Shown: positions 1 through 11,969, counted from the first letter of the stretch. The stretch: DNA of 64,000 nucleotides from CAIYRG01 sp963747255 (GCA_963747255.1 CAVVEG010000005.1:186001-250000), one strand, 5' to 3'. The notes: a model not told the origin generated them from the sequence alone. Program-made: numbers and translations.

Positions 1-122
1 GCCCGAATAATCCGTCAACTCCGGCTCAGGTTGCGCTTAAAGCCACAGCTCAAATGGGCGATTTATTGCCTCCAGGCGAAAAGTTCCCTGAAACCGGAAC
101 CAAAACCGTTCCAGGCCGTTAG
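1..122 (+). CDS. 3' end of an unidentified gene (partial)
   Basis: An open frame enters from the left edge and ends at a TAG at 120-122, giving about 39 residues rich in Pro, Thr and Ala. It ends 121 bp before the poly-HAMP kinase and points the same way. No domain is recognisable in such a short tail, and its composition suggests a disordered C-terminus. It could be a chance open frame. Confidence 0.35.
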   Translation, partial: PNNPSTPAQVALKATAQMGDLLPPGEKFPETGTKTVPGR

Positions 123-243
123 GGGTCTTCGCAGAGGAGGGCTCCGCGCATTCGTCAGATCGGGGATCGTGACCGTTTAGCCGTGAGCATAACGGCTATG
201 GACCCTTTGCCAGGACATCAGAATTTCGCCCAGAGGATGAGCA

Positions 244-3200
244 ATGAAGGCCAGAAAAGAAAGCATTAGCGAAGCGAAGGTTCCGGTTCCGGGCAAGCGC
301 GTGCCGCAAAAGCCGGTTCTCAAACCGCTTCGTTCAACGGGCCTGACAGGCCGAAACGGGGAAAATGGCGCCTCGTCCGTCAATGGGGCGGTGAATGTGC
401 ACGATGCCTCGGCTTTGCTCCACGAGTTTCTGGAGGGACTGCTTGCGATGCGGGCCGGCGATTTTTCAGCCCGGATGGCCACCGATCATGTCGGCCTTGC
501 CGGCAAGATCGCCGATACCTTCAACGACATAATCAGTGCCAATGAACGCATGGCCCAGCAACTGGAACGGGTCGGAGAGGCCGTGGGCCGCGAAGGCAAG
601 ACGCGCAACCGGGTGAAATTCGCGCTCACCGGTGGCGCCTGGGGTGAAATGGAGAATTCGGTCAACACTCTGATTGAAGATCTGCTGTGGCCGACCACCG
701 AAGTCACCCGTGCGATCCGTGCAGTTGCCCAGGGCGATCTTTTGCAGACAGTGCCGATGGAGGTCGACGGGCGACCCCTGAAAGGGGAATTCCAGCGCTC
801 TGCGACCATCGTCAACACCATGATCAAGCAGCTGAGCGTGTTCACTTCCGAAGTGACCCGCGTGGCGCGCGAGGTGGGCAGCCAGGGCAAACTCGGTGGC
901 CAGGCCCAGGTGCGTGACGTTAGCGGTGTGTGGAAGGACCTGACCGAGAGCGTCAACTCCATGGCGAGCAATCTCACGGCCCAGGTGCGCAACATCTCGG
1001 AAGTGACCATCGCGGTCGCCAATGGCGATCTTTCCAAGAAAATCACGGTGGACGTGCGTGGCGAAATTCTGCAGCTGAAAGAAGCGATCAACACCATGGT
1101 CGATCAGCTGCGCTCCTTCGCCTCGGAAGTGACGCGTGTCGCCCGTGAAGTGGGCACCGATGGCAAGCTCGGCGGCCAGGCGCTGGTGCCGGGCGTGGCG
1201 GGCACATGGAAGGACCTCACCGACTCGGTGAATGCGATGTGCGGCAACCTCACCGCACAGGTGCGCAATATTGCGCAAGTCACGACGGCGGTCGCGCGCG
1301 GCGATCTTTCGCGCAAGATCACCGTGGACGTCAGCGGCGAAATCCTGGAGCTGAAGGACACCATCAACACCATGGTGGACCAGCTCAACTCCTTCGCATC
1401 GGAAGTGACACGGGTCGCCCGAGAAGTCGGCACCGAAGGAAAACTCGGCGGCCAGGCACAGGTTCCGGGCGTCGCCGGCACCTGGAAGGACCTGACCGAC
1501 AATGTGAACTTCATGGCGAGCAACCTGACCGCTCAGGTCCGCAACATCGCCGATGTTGCGACGGCGATCGCGGGCGGCGACCTCTCCAAGAAGATCACCG
1601 TGAATGTCAGCGGCGAAATTCTGCAGCTGAAGGAAACCATCAACACCATGGTGGACCAGCTGAACGCGTTCGCAGGCGAAGTGACGCGCGTGGCGCGCGA
1701 AGTGGGCACCGAAGGCCGTCTCGGCGGCCAGGCCAATGTGTCGGGCGTGGCCGGCACCTGGAAGGACCTGACCGACTCCGTCAACTCGATGGCGAGCAAC
1801 CTGACGGCCCAGGTGCGCAATATTGCCGACGTCGCGACCTCGATCGCCAACGGCGACCTTTCGAAGAAGATCACCGTGGATGTCCGCGGCGAAATTCTCG
1901 AATTGAAAGACACCATCAACACGATGGTGGACCAGTTGAACGCCTTTGCCTCGGAAGTGACCCGTGTGGCCCGCGAAGTGGGAACCGAAGGGAAACTCGG
2001 CGGTCAGGCTATTGTGCGCGGCGTCGCGGGCACCTGGAAGAATCTCACCGATTCCGTGAACTCCATGGCGAGCAACCTGACCGGTCAGGTGCGCAACATC
2101 GCCGAAGTGGCGACCGCCGTGGCCCAGGGCGACCTGTCGAAGAAAATCACCGTGAATGTCAGTGGCGAAATCCTGCAGCTGAAGGAAACGCTGAACACCA
2201 TGGTGGATCAGCTGAACGCCTTCGCTGCGGAAGTGACGCGCGTGGCGCGCGAAGTGGGTACCGAAGGCAAGCTGGGCGGTCAGGCAGCGGTGCCCGGCGT
2301 GGCGGGCACCTGGAAGGACCTGACCGATTCGGTGAACTCCATGGCGGGAAATCTGACCGCCCAGGTCCGCAATATTTCGGAAGTGGCGACCGCCATCGCG
2401 GGCGGCGATCTTTCACGCAAGATCACCGTGGATGTGCGCGGCGAAATCCTTCAGTTGAAGGAAACGCTGAACACCATGGTCGATCAGCTGAACCGGTTTG
2501 CCGGCGAAGTGACGCGCGTGGCGCGCGAAGTCGGAACCGAAGGTCGTCTCGGCGGTCAGGCCAATGTGCCGGGCGTGGCCGGCACCTGGAAGGATCTGAC
2601 GGACTCGGTGAACTCGATGGCAAGCAACCTGACCGCTCAGGTCCGCAATATTGCGGAAGTGACGACCGCGGTCGCCCGTGGCGACCTCTCGCGCAAGATC
2701 ACGGTGGATGTGAAAGGCGAAATTCTCGAACTGAAGAACACCATCAACACCATGGTGGACCAGTTGAACGCCTTTGCCTCGGAAGTGACCCGCGTGGCCC
2801 GTGAAGTGGGTACGGAAGGCAAGCTTGGAGGTCAGGCCGAGGTGCCCGAAGTGGCGGGTACCTGGAAGGATCTTACCGACAACGTGAATTTCATGGCCAG
2901 CAACCTGACCGCACAGGTGCGCAACATCGCCGAGGTGGCGATGGCCATCGCGAGCGGCGACTTGTCCAAGAAGATCACCGTGGACGTGCGCGGCGAGATC
3001 CTGCTTCTGAAGGAAACGCTGAACACCATGGTGGAGCAGCTTCGCTCCTTTGCCGCGGAAGTCACCCGCGTGGCGCGCGAAGTGGGCACCGACGGACGCC
3101 TCGGCGGCCAGGCGAATGTGCCGGGCGTCGCGGGAACCTGGAAAGACCTCACCGAACTCGGTGAACGCAATGTGCGGCAATCTGACCGCGCAGGTGCGCA

Positions 3201-6200
3201 ATATCGCGCAAGTGACCACCGCTGTCGCGCGTGGCGACCTCTCGCGCAAGATCACGGTGGATGTGAAGGGCGAAATTCTCGAACTGAAGAACACCATCAA
3301 CACCATGGTGGATCAGCTCAACTCCTTTGCTTCGGAAGTGACCCGCGTGGCGCGTGAAGTCGGCACCGACGGGAAACTGGGTGGCCAGGCGCAGGTGCCG
3401 GGCGTCGCCGGTACCTGGAAGGACCTGACCGACACGGTGAATTTCATGGCCGCCAATCTGACCGAGCAGGTGCGCGGAATCGTCAAGGTGGTTACCGCTG
3501 TGGCCAATGGTGATTTGAAACAGAGTTTGACGGTGCAATCGAAGGGTGAAGTGGCTGCCCTTGCTGAAACCATCAACAACATGACGGAAACATTGGCCAC
3601 CTTTGCCGATCAGGTAACGACGGTTGCGCGCGAAGTGGGTGTCGAGGGCCGTCTCGGTGGCCAGGCCAATGTGCCGGGCGCGTCGGGAACGTGGAAGGAC
3701 CTGACCGGTAACGTGAACCTGCTGGCCGCCAATCTGACCACCCAGGTGCGGGCCATTGCCGAGGTGGCAACCGCGGTGACCAAGGGTGACCTGACCCGAT
3801 CGATCCAGGTGGAAGCGCGCGGCGAAGTGGCCGAGCTGAAGGATAACATCAACACCATGATCGATAATCTGCGTCTGACCACAGACCAGAATACCGAACA
3901 GGACTGGCTGAAAACCAATCTCGCGCGCTTCACCAACATGCTGCAGGGGCAGCGCGACCTGGTCACGGTTGGCCGGCTGCTGCTTTCGGAACTGGCGCCG
4001 CTGGTCAATGCGCAACAGGGCGTGATTTATCAGCTGGACGAAGAAACTGCCACGTTGAAGCTGTTGTCCTCCTATGCCGACGGCGTCGGCAATCCGCATC
4101 CGCAGCAATTGCGAATTTCGGAAGGGCTTGTCGGGCAATGCGCGGCCGACAAGAAACCGCTCCTGATCGACAAAATTCCCGATTCCGTCATTCCCATCGG
4201 CTCGGGCATTTTCGCTGCCCGGCCCAATAATGTGATCGTTCTGCCGGTTCTTTTCGAATCCCAGGTCAAGGCGGTGATCGAACTGGCCACCATCGACGCC
4301 TTCACACCGTTGCAGGTGACGCTGCTCGAACAGCTCACCAGCTCCATCGGGATCGTGCTGAACAGCATCGAAGCCACCATGCAGACGGAAAGTCTGTTGA
4401 AGCAGTCCCAGAAGCTGGCCGGCGAATTGCAGGCGCAGCAGGCTGAGTTGCAGCAGACCAACGAACAGCTCGAACAGAAAGCCGCGCAGCTGGCCGAGCG
4501 CAATTTCGAAGTGGAACGCAAGAACCAGGAAATCGAACAGGCGCGGCGCGCACTGGAAGAAAAGGCGACAGAACTGGCGCTGACCTCCAAGTACAAGTCG
4601 GAGTTCCTGGCCAATATGAGCCACGAATTGCGTACCCCGCTGAACAGCATTCTGATTCTGGGTCAGCAATTGGGAGAAAACCCGGACGGCAATCTCTCGC
4701 CAAAGCAGGTGGAATTCGCGCGCACCATCCACGGCGCCGGAACCGACCTTCTCAACCTGATCAGCGATATTCTGGATCTCTCGAAAATCGAATCCGGCAC
4801 CGTCACGGTCGAACCGGAAGAAATCTACTTCACGAATCTGGTGGATGCGGCGACACGCCCGTTCCGCCACGACGCGGAAACGAGGGCGCTGACCTTCGAT
4901 GTGGAGGTCGATCCGCATCTTGGCCGCAGCATCATCACCGACTCCAAACGCCTGCAACAGGTGCTGAAGAACCTGCTGTCGAACGCGTTCAAATTCACCG
5001 AAAAGGGCGGTGTCCGGCTGCACGTCCGCGCTGCGACCGGTGGCTGGAGCACGGATAGGCAGACGCTCGGCCAGGCGCAGCAGGTGGTTGCGTTCGAGGT
5101 TTCGGATACCGGCATCGGCATCCCGGTTGAAAAGCAGAAGATCATCTTCGAAGCCTTCCAGCAGGCGGATGCGAGCACCAGCCGCAAATATGGCGGGACG
5201 GGTCTTGGCCTTGCGATCAGTCGTGAGTTGTCGAATCTGCTGGGTGGCGAAATCCAGCTGCGCAGCACGCCCGGCGTGGGAAGCACATTCACCCTGTATC
5301 TGCCGACCAAATATGCGGGTGCGGCGGTGACACAGCGGCAGTCGGGTCCGGCGAGCCCGGGAACCGCGCAAATCCTGCCGGTGGCTTCGGCTCCGGTCGT
5401 CGAACAGATTCCCGACGACCGTGAAATTGTGCGACCGGGCGATGCCACGCTGCTTATCGTGGAAGACGATCCCCACTATGCCCGCGTGATGATGGACCTT
5501 GCGCGCGATCACGGCTTCAAAGTGTTGCTCGCAATGAACGGCACTGCTGCGCTGGAGATGGCCAGACAATATTTCCCCACCGCGATATCGCTGGACGTCT
5601 TCCTGCCCGACATGCTCGGCTGGAGCGTGCTGAGCCAGTTGAAGCAGAGCCCGGCGACGCGCCACATCCCGGTGCAGATCGTGACCCTCGATGAGGATCG
5701 CCAGCACGGCCTCGCACGGGGCGCATTCTCATTCGTCACCAAATCCGGCACCGTCGAAGGGGTCAAGACGGCGCTTGCCAAGCTCAAGGAGTTCTCCGTT
5801 CCCCACCGCAAGCGCCTGCTCGTGGTTGAGGATAACCCGGCGGAACGGCTTTCGATCTCCGAACTTCTTGGACATGATGATATCGAGATCACGACCGCTG
5901 GAACCGGCGCCGAGGCGCTGGAGAAGTTGCGCGCCGGCGCGGCGGATTGCGTGGTGCTGGACCTGCGTCTGCCCGACATGTCGGGTTTTGAAGTACTGGA
6001 GGAACTAAAAGGCGACCCGGTACTGTCCGACATCCCGGTCGTGGTATTCACGGGCCGCGAGCTCGCGCCCGAGGAAGATGCGCAACTGCACACGATGGCG
6101 CGCAGCATTGTCGTCAAAGGCGTCGAATCGCCCGAACGCCTGCTGGATGAGACCGCGCTGTTCCTGCACCGCGTTGTGACCGATCTGCCGTCTGACAAGC

Positions 6201-6613
6201 AGAAAATGCTGGAGCGGCTCAACAGTTCGGATGACGACCTGGTCGGGCGCACTGTGCTTCTGGTGGATGACGATGCGCGGAATATCTTTGCGCTCTCGAG
6301 CGCGCTTGAACGCCGCGGCATGCGGGTACTCACCGCGACCACCGGCAATGAAGCGATTGAACTGATCGAAGCGACAAAAGACCTTGCGATTGTCCTGATG
6401 GATATCATGATGCCGGGGATGGACGGCTTCCAGACCATGCAGATCATCCGGCAGAATCCCGCTTTCCGGCGACTGCCGATCATCGCGCTCACCGCCAAGG
6501 CGATGAAGGGTGACCGCGAGAAATGCCTGGAATCCGGTGCCTCCGACTACCTTGCAAAGCCGGTGAACACGGAACAGCTGCTGTCCGCATTGCGCATGTG
6601 GCTGCACCGGTAA
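244..6613 (+). CDS. Poly-HAMP hybrid histidine kinase, one +1 frameshift
   Basis: Very large cytoplasmic hybrid sensor kinase; no membrane segment or signal peptide is visible. Correcting one extra base near 3155 gives 2122 aa. Order: about 13 HAMP-like units (aa ~50-1220, eleven of them on an exact 92-aa period), GAF (~1237-1376), coiled coil (~1380-1450), HisKA with the H-box SHELRTPLN (~1459), HATPase with DTGIGI and GTGLGL motifs, then three receivers beginning LLIVEDD, LLVVEDN and VLLVDDD. ATG at 244 follows GAGGATGA. The layout recalls the HAMP-repeat array of fungal group III (Nik1/Os-1) kinases and related bacterial proteins, where the array is thought to be the sensor. The frame changes from the 244 frame to the +1 frame inside the ninth period unit. 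The next gene is another kinase/receiver protein 15 bp downstream, so the two are probably co-transcribed. Confidence 0.85.
925..3890 (+). repeat. Tandem 276-bp HAMP-coding repeat
   Basis: The codons for G-(T/V)-W-K-D-L-T recur at 925, 1201, 1477, 1753, 2029, 2305, 2581, 2857, 3133, 3410 and 3686. The step is exactly 276 bp, except for one 277-bp step (3133 to 3410) that marks the extra base. Each unit codes for a HAMP pair with the recurring motifs NLTAQVRNI, GDLSKKITV, INTMVDQL and EVTRVAREVG. A degenerate unit lies at about 634, and another HAMP-like segment precedes it. DNA identity between units is high enough for misassembly or unequal recombination. Confidence 0.9.
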
Positions 6614-6628
6614 GGAAGGGAAGACCGT

Positions 6629-8515
6629 TTGAGTACGGAGAAGGTCAATATCCTGCTGGTGGATGATCAGCCCGCCAAATTGCTGAGTTACGAGGTCATC
6701 CTCGGCGAACTCGGCGAGAACCTGCTCAAGGCCACCTCCGCGCAACAGGCCCTCGAACTGCTGCTGAAATTCGACATTGCCGTTATCCTTATCGATGTCT
6801 GCATGCCGGAACTGGACGGTTTTGAGCTGGCGGCGATGATCCGGGATCATCCCAGGTTCCGGGACACGGCGATCATCTTCATCTCCGCCGTGCTGCTGAC
6901 CGATAGCGACCGGCTGCGCGGTTATCAACTGGGCGGCGTCGATTATGTCCCTGTGCCGGTGATAGCCGATGTGCTGCGGGCGAAGGTCAGGATCTTTGTC
7001 GAATTGTATCGCAAGACCCGCGAACTTGAGCGCCTGAATACCGAGTTGGAACGCCGCGTCGAGCAAAGAACGGCTGAACTTGCCACTTCCAACGCGCGGC
7101 TGCTGGAAAGCGAACAGCGCCGCAGCCTCGCGCTGGCGGCGGGCAAGATGGGCAGTCTTGAATGGGACGTTCCGGGGGGGACACTGACCTGCGATGAGGG
7201 CCAGAGCCGGATTTTCGGCGTTGATCCGAACGAGCAGCCTTTGGCCCTCGACCGGCTGCAATCGCTCGTGCACCCGGACGACTGGAGCAAACTTTCGGAG
7301 GCGATGCACACCATTGCAGCCCGGCCCGGCAGCATCCAGGTTGAATTCCGGATACGACGCCCAAACGGTGAGATCCGCTGGTGCATTGGCGCCGCAGCTT
7401 CAACCCAGGTGGAACAGGGTGGGACCATCCGGGCCGGCGGGGTCACGCTCGACATCACGGATCGCAAAGAGGCCGAAGAGCGGCAGGTGCTGCTGGTCCG
7501 CGAGGTGGATCACCGGGCGAGAAACGCGCTCGCGGTGGCGCAATCCATCGTGGGATTGACGCGTGCACCGACCATCGAGGGATATATTTCGGCCGTGCAG
7601 GGACGGATCGCCGCGCTCGCACGGACCCATACGCTGCTCGCGGAATCGCGCTGGCAGGGGGCCGACTTCCGGAAGCTGATCGAAGAGGAAATGGCGCCTT
7701 TCTGTGGTGAAATGAGCGATCGGGTCACCCTCTCTGGTCCTGCCATATCGCTTAGCCCGGCGATAGCCCAGTCCATGGCGCTGGTGGTGCACGAGCTCGC
7801 CACCAATGCGGCCAAATATGGCGCTCTGTCGCAGCCTTCGGGACAGGTTGCCGTGAGTTGGGAAGAGGACCAGAACAACCTCGCGGTGAACTGGATTGAA
7901 ACCGGCGGTCCCGCGGTTAATCCGCCCGAGAGAAACGGCTTCGGCAGCCAGATCATGAAGGCAACGATCGAACGGCAGCTGCGCGGAACTCTGAGACATG
8001 AGTGGCGCCCGGAGGGGCTCCGGTGCAGTTTTACTTTTACTTCCGAAAACAGCCGGACCAACGGACAGCGGCCGGTTGCGATACAGGAGCCCGTCAAGTC
8101 GCCAGTCGGGGCGGAGGTCCTGCTGGTCGAAGACGAGGCGCTGGTCGGCCTGATGATCGCGGACTTTCTCAGCGAGATCGGTTACCGCGTTGCGGGCCCG
8201 TTCACCAGGACCGAGGACGGAATTGCGATTGCCAGGACGGCGCGGCTGACCGCTGCCGTGCTCGACGTCAATATTGGCGGCGAGGAAATCTATCCACTCG
8301 CCGAATGCCTGATCCGGCGCAATGTTCCCTTTGTTTTCGTCACCGGTTATGGGGCGGATGGAATCGACCGCCGTTTTGCCGGGATACCGGTCCTGCAGAA
8401 GCCCGTGGATCGTGAGCTGCTCCGCAATGCGCTTTCGACCAGCATCGAAGCAGCTGCAGAACGAAACCCTGTCGAGTTGCCTCCGCGCCGTCGCGGGGTG
8501 AATTCCCTGCGCTGA
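6629..8515 (+). CDS. REC-PAS-HWE/HisKA2 histidine kinase-REC protein
   Basis: Signalling protein of 628 aa. It begins with a receiver (aa ~7-120, LLVDDQP, phospho-Asp in LIDVCMP), followed by a coiled coil (~125-165), a PAS domain (~170-285) and a kinase core of the HWE/HisKA_2 type. The core has the H-box DHRARNALAVAQ and the terminal signature WIETGGP...GFGSQI. A second receiver lies at ~505-615 (LLVEDEA, Asp in AVLDVNIGG). The start is TTG at 6629 with AGGAAGGGA about 8 nt upstream. Kinases of this class often act in alphaproteobacterial stress or light responses. Its position 15 bp after the poly-HAMP kinase suggests the first receiver could be that kinase's partner; this is inference. 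Confidence 0.85.
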   Translation: MSTEKVNILLVDDQPAKLLSYEVILGELGENLLKATSAQQALELLLKFDIAVILIDVCMPELDGFELAAMIRDHPRFRDTAIIFISAVLLTDSDRLRGYQLGGVDYVPVPVIADVLRAKVRIFVELYRKTRELERLNTELERRVEQRTAELATSNARLLESEQRRSLALAAGKMGSLEWDVPGGTLTCDEGQSRIFGVDPNEQPLALDRLQSLVHPDDWSKLSEAMHTIAARPGSIQVEFRIRRPNGEIRWCIGAAASTQVEQGGTIRAGGVTLDITDRKEAEERQVLLVREVDHRARNALAVAQSIVGLTRAPTIEGYISAVQGRIAALARTHTLLAESRWQGADFRKLIEEEMAPFCGEMSDRVTLSGPAISLSPAIAQSMALVVHELATNAAKYGALSQPSGQVAVSWEEDQNNLAVNWIETGGPAVNPPERNGFGSQIMKATIERQLRGTLRHEWRPEGLRCSFTFTSENSRTNGQRPVAIQEPVKSPVGAEVLLVEDEALVGLMIADFLSEIGYRVAGPFTRTEDGIAIARTARLTAAVLDVNIGGEEIYPLAECLIRRNVPFVFVTGYGADGIDRRFAGIPVLQKPVDRELLRNALSTSIEAAAERNPVELPPRRRGVNSLR

Positions 8516-8592
8516 AGTTGAACTCCCGGCGAGGGGACATTCTCCCGCGCCGGAAATGCTCTAAGGTTGGGCGTCGATTTCAGGAGACGCCA

Positions 8593-9927
8593 ATGAAGCG
8601 CCTTGCATTTGCGCTAATTGTCCTCGTGCCCTTGATATGCGCTGCGGGCGCGAATGCCGTCACGGTGAAAACCGTCCAGGGACCGACGGGCGTGGAGACC
8701 TGGCTTTCGGAAGAGCACGCGCTTCCCATGATTGCGCTCGAGATCTCGCTGCCGGCGGGTTCGGCGTATGATCCGGAAGGTCGCCAGGGGCTTGCCGAAA
8801 TGACCGCCTCGCTCCTCGATGAGGGCGCCGGCGACCTCGGGTCGGACGCGTTCAAAGAGGCGCTGGAGTCCCGGGCCATCAGGTTTTCGGCCAGAGCCGA
8901 CCGCGACTATCTGATCGTCAGCATCACGACGCTCAAGGAAAATGCCGATGAAGCCGTGCGTCTGGCGACGCTCGCGCTGGCCCATCCGCGATTTGATTCC
9001 GCTGCGCTGGAACGGGTGCGCGCAGCCTCGATCGCCGCCCTGAAACAGGAGGACCAAAACCCCACGCGATCTGCGGTGAAATTCTGGTTTGCCTATTTTT
9101 TTGGCCAGCAACCCTATGGTCATGCCGTTTCGGGCACCACGTCGGGCCTTTCCGCGATCACATCTGCCGATCTCAGGGATTTTGTCTCGGAGCATTTCGT
9201 CCGGGGAAGCATCAAAGTCGCGGTTTCCGGCGATGTAGCCGAGGCGCCGCTGAAGCGCTATTTGCAACAGCTTTTTCTCGCGCTGCCGGCCAAAACGGTC
9301 GTCGCGCCGGCGCGCCCCGCTGAAACCGGAAAATCCGGGGTACGGATCATTCCGCGCAACGAAGCCGCGCCGGTCGCGGTATTCGGGACAACGGGGCCGA
9401 TGCGCGGTGATCCCGATTTCATTCCCGCCTATGTGGCAAATGAAATCCTGGGCGGCGGAACTTTTTCCGCAAGGCTGATGGACCAGGTCCGCGACAAGCG
9501 CGGTCTGACCTACGGCATTGAAACGCATCTCGAAGATTTCCGCAGCGCATCCATCCTCGTCGGCGAGGTGCAGAGCGACAAGAGCAAGATTCAAACGGCG
9601 CTTGACGTAACGCAGTCCGAAATGGGCCGGTTTGCCAGGGAAGGCGCGACCGCGAAGGAGCTTGCGGATGCCAAAACCTATCTGACCGGCTCCTACCCGC
9701 TGGCGCTCGATTCCAATGCGAAGATCGCGCGCACGCTGAATCAGTATCAGCGCTCCGGTCTTGCTGCCGATTACGTGTTACGGCGCAACATGCTGATCAA
9801 TGCGGTGACGCTTGCGAAGGTGAATGAGATGGCAAAGAAATATTTCGACCCTTCACGCCTTGTTGTGGTGATCGTCGGCACGCCGGCGCTGCCGGCCAAA
9901 GCGGGCGCCGCAACCGCGGCCCATTGA
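8593..9927 (+). CDS. M16 family peptidase-like protein, non-catalytic type
   Basis: Secreted protein of 444 aa with a signal peptide (cleavage near NAVTVK). The fold is the M16 (pitrilysin/insulinase) duplicated half-barrel, including the C-terminal-domain R-Y segment DKRGLTYGIETHL. The zinc motif HxxEH is absent: the corresponding helix reads GLAEMTASLLDEG. In the family such proteins pair with an active M16 subunit. The likely partner lies at 53170 in this window rather than next door. ATG at 8593 was chosen because AGGAG precedes it and it starts the signal peptide; an in-frame start at 8518 lacks both. mutL follows 193 bp downstream. Confidence 0.85.
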   Translation: MKRLAFALIVLVPLICAAGANAVTVKTVQGPTGVETWLSEEHALPMIALEISLPAGSAYDPEGRQGLAEMTASLLDEGAGDLGSDAFKEALESRAIRFSARADRDYLIVSITTLKENADEAVRLATLALAHPRFDSAALERVRAASIAALKQEDQNPTRSAVKFWFAYFFGQQPYGHAVSGTTSGLSAITSADLRDFVSEHFVRGSIKVAVSGDVAEAPLKRYLQQLFLALPAKTVVAPARPAETGKSGVRIIPRNEAAPVAVFGTTGPMRGDPDFIPAYVANEILGGGTFSARLMDQVRDKRGLTYGIETHLEDFRSASILVGEVQSDKSKIQTALDVTQSEMGRFAREGATAKELADAKTYLTGSYPLALDSNAKIARTLNQYQRSGLAADYVLRRNMLINAVTLAKVNEMAKKYFDPSRLVVVIVGTPALPAKAGAATAAH

Positions 9928-10120
9928 CCTTACCGCGCGGCCCGGCCTGAGTGCTCGCACGACTTGAATTTTTCTGTTGATCCACTCGCTTTGCGCGGCC
10001 GAACCGGCCCGATGTTCCTATGATGCGCAGGCTCTGTTCGGGATTGCGCCGGTTTGCGGGCGCTTTTTTGGGGCGGAGGAATTGTGGCATAAGAGAACAA
10101 AAGGAGACCGGTAGTCGCGC

Positions 10121-11969
10121 ATGGGGATCGTGGAGACAGGCCGCAGCGTAATCCGGAAGTTATCGGAGTCCACGATCAACCGCATTGCAGCGGGCGAAGT
10201 GGTCGAGCGTCCGGCAAGCGCGGTCAAGGAATTGATCGAGAACGCGTTGGATGCTGGCGCATCACGGATTGGGATCGCCATTTCGGGCGGCGGCGGGTCG
10301 TTGATCACGGTCGAGGATAATGGCGAGGGGATGGATGAAGCGGCTCTTGCGCTCGCGGTCCTGCGCCATGCCACTTCCAAGCTGCATCTGGCTTCCGATG
10401 GCGGCGACGATCTCCTGAGAATTTCGACGCTGGGATTCCGTGGTGAGGCGCTCCCTTCCATCGGGGCAGCCGCAAGACTGACGATTTTCTCCCGCACGCG
10501 GAGCACCGATGCCCATGCGATCCGAATTGAAGGCGGACAGAATCTCGGGCTTGCGCCGGTTGGGTTCCTTGCACCGGGTATGGCTGGTACGCGTGTGGAG
10601 GTGCGCGATCTCTTTTTCGCCACACCGGCGCGACTGAAATTCCTGAAATCCGCCCGGGCCGAAGCCATGGCGGCGGTCGATGCGGCAAAGCGCCTGGCCA
10701 TGGCCCGTCCGGATGTCGCGTTCAGCTTTGTCGAAGACGGCAGGACGATCTTTTCAGTCGAAGCCGGCGTTTCGCTGTTCGACGGCGGACTTCACCCGTC
10801 TTGCCAAACTGATCGGGCGCGATTTTGCCGATAACGCGGTCCGGGTTGAGGCCAGTCGCGAGGGCATTGGCCTTGGGGGTTTCGTCGGTCTTCCCACCTA
10901 TAACCGCGCCGGCGCCCAGGCCCAGTTCCTTTTCGTCAATGGACGCCCCGTGAAAGACCGTCGTCTGCTCGGCGCCGTGAGAGGCGCCTATGCCGACTAT
11001 CTGCCGCGCGACCGCCACCCGGCCGTGGCGTTGTTCATTTCCTGCGATCCTTCATTTGTGGATGTGAATGTCCATCCCGCCAAAGCGGAAGTGCGGTTTC
11101 GGGATGCCGGTCTGGTGCGCGGCCTTATTGTGGGTGCGTTGAAAACGGTTCTGCATGAGGAGAGCCATCGCGCCGCAACCAGCGTTTCGGAAGCTGCAAT
11201 GGCCGCATTCCGCCTCGCCGCGCAAAGTGTGCCGGCGCCTGTTCCGGTTCAGCGCCAACTTGCCGGTTTTTCGGAAGCCTTGCGCCCCTGGCTGCACCCG
11301 GCTTCCGGGCCTTCTGGTGCGTCGCTTGCGGATTCGGCTGCGATGAAAGCGGATTTGACCGCAACTCCGGAACACCGGCCGGTTGGGGATTTTCCGTTGG
11401 GTCGTGCCAAAGGACAGGTGCATGACTGCTATATCGTGGCAGAGACCAAAACGGGTGTGGTGATTGTCGATCAGCACGCGGCGCATGAGCGGCTCGTCTA
11501 TGAACGCATGAAGAAATCCCGCGCCGGCGGCGGGGTCAGGCGCCAGCCTTTGCTTATCCCTGAAGTGGTTGAACTGGAGGAAACTGCAGCCGCAAGGTTG
11601 TTGGGGCAGGCCGATACCCTCGCGTTAATGGGCCTGATCGTCGAGGGTTTCGGCCCCGGTGCCATTCTTGTCCGCGAAATACCGGTGGAGCTGCATGATG
11701 GTGACTTGCAGGGCCTGGTTCGCGATTTGGCGGACGAGCTGGCCGAGAGCGAAGGGGTGTCCTCGCTGGAAGAGCGGCTGAACCATGTTCTTGCAACACT
11801 TGCGTGCCATTTCAGCGTGCGCTCCGGGCGCAAACTCGAGCTCGCCGAAATGGATGCCCTGTTGCGGGAAATGGAGGCGACGCCGCATTCCGGCCAGTGC
11901 AACCACGGCCGCCCCACCTATGTCGAACTGAAGCTCTCCGACATAGAACGGCTTTTCGGACGGCACTAG
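10121..11969 (+). CDS. mutL: DNA mismatch repair endonuclease MutL, one +1 frameshift
   Basis: MutL couples mismatch recognition by MutS to strand incision. The N-terminal GHKL ATPase has INRIAAGEVVERPASAVKEL, DNGEGM and GFRGEALPSI. The C-terminal domain has the endonuclease motif DQHAAHERLVYE and the metal-site motif GQCNHGRPT. The frame changes near 10784-10790: SLFDGG leads into a wrong frame, while the +1 frame continues DFTRLAKLIG. Deleting one G of the GG there gives 615 aa, the normal length. The stop TAG is made of a genomic TA plus the first base of the IS630 element at 11969. If the frameshift is real the cell would be repair-deficient. Confidence 0.9.

Noticed and set aside
925..3890. 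Regular repeats considered as a CRISPR or satellite array
   Set aside because: The 276-bp period is coding throughout, with no spacer structure; it encodes HAMP units.
3149..5707. 852-codon open frame on the minus strand under the poly-HAMP kinase
   Set aside because: It lies opposite a clear kinase gene, has no recognisable domain, and is open only because GC-rich codon use removes stops from the opposing frame.
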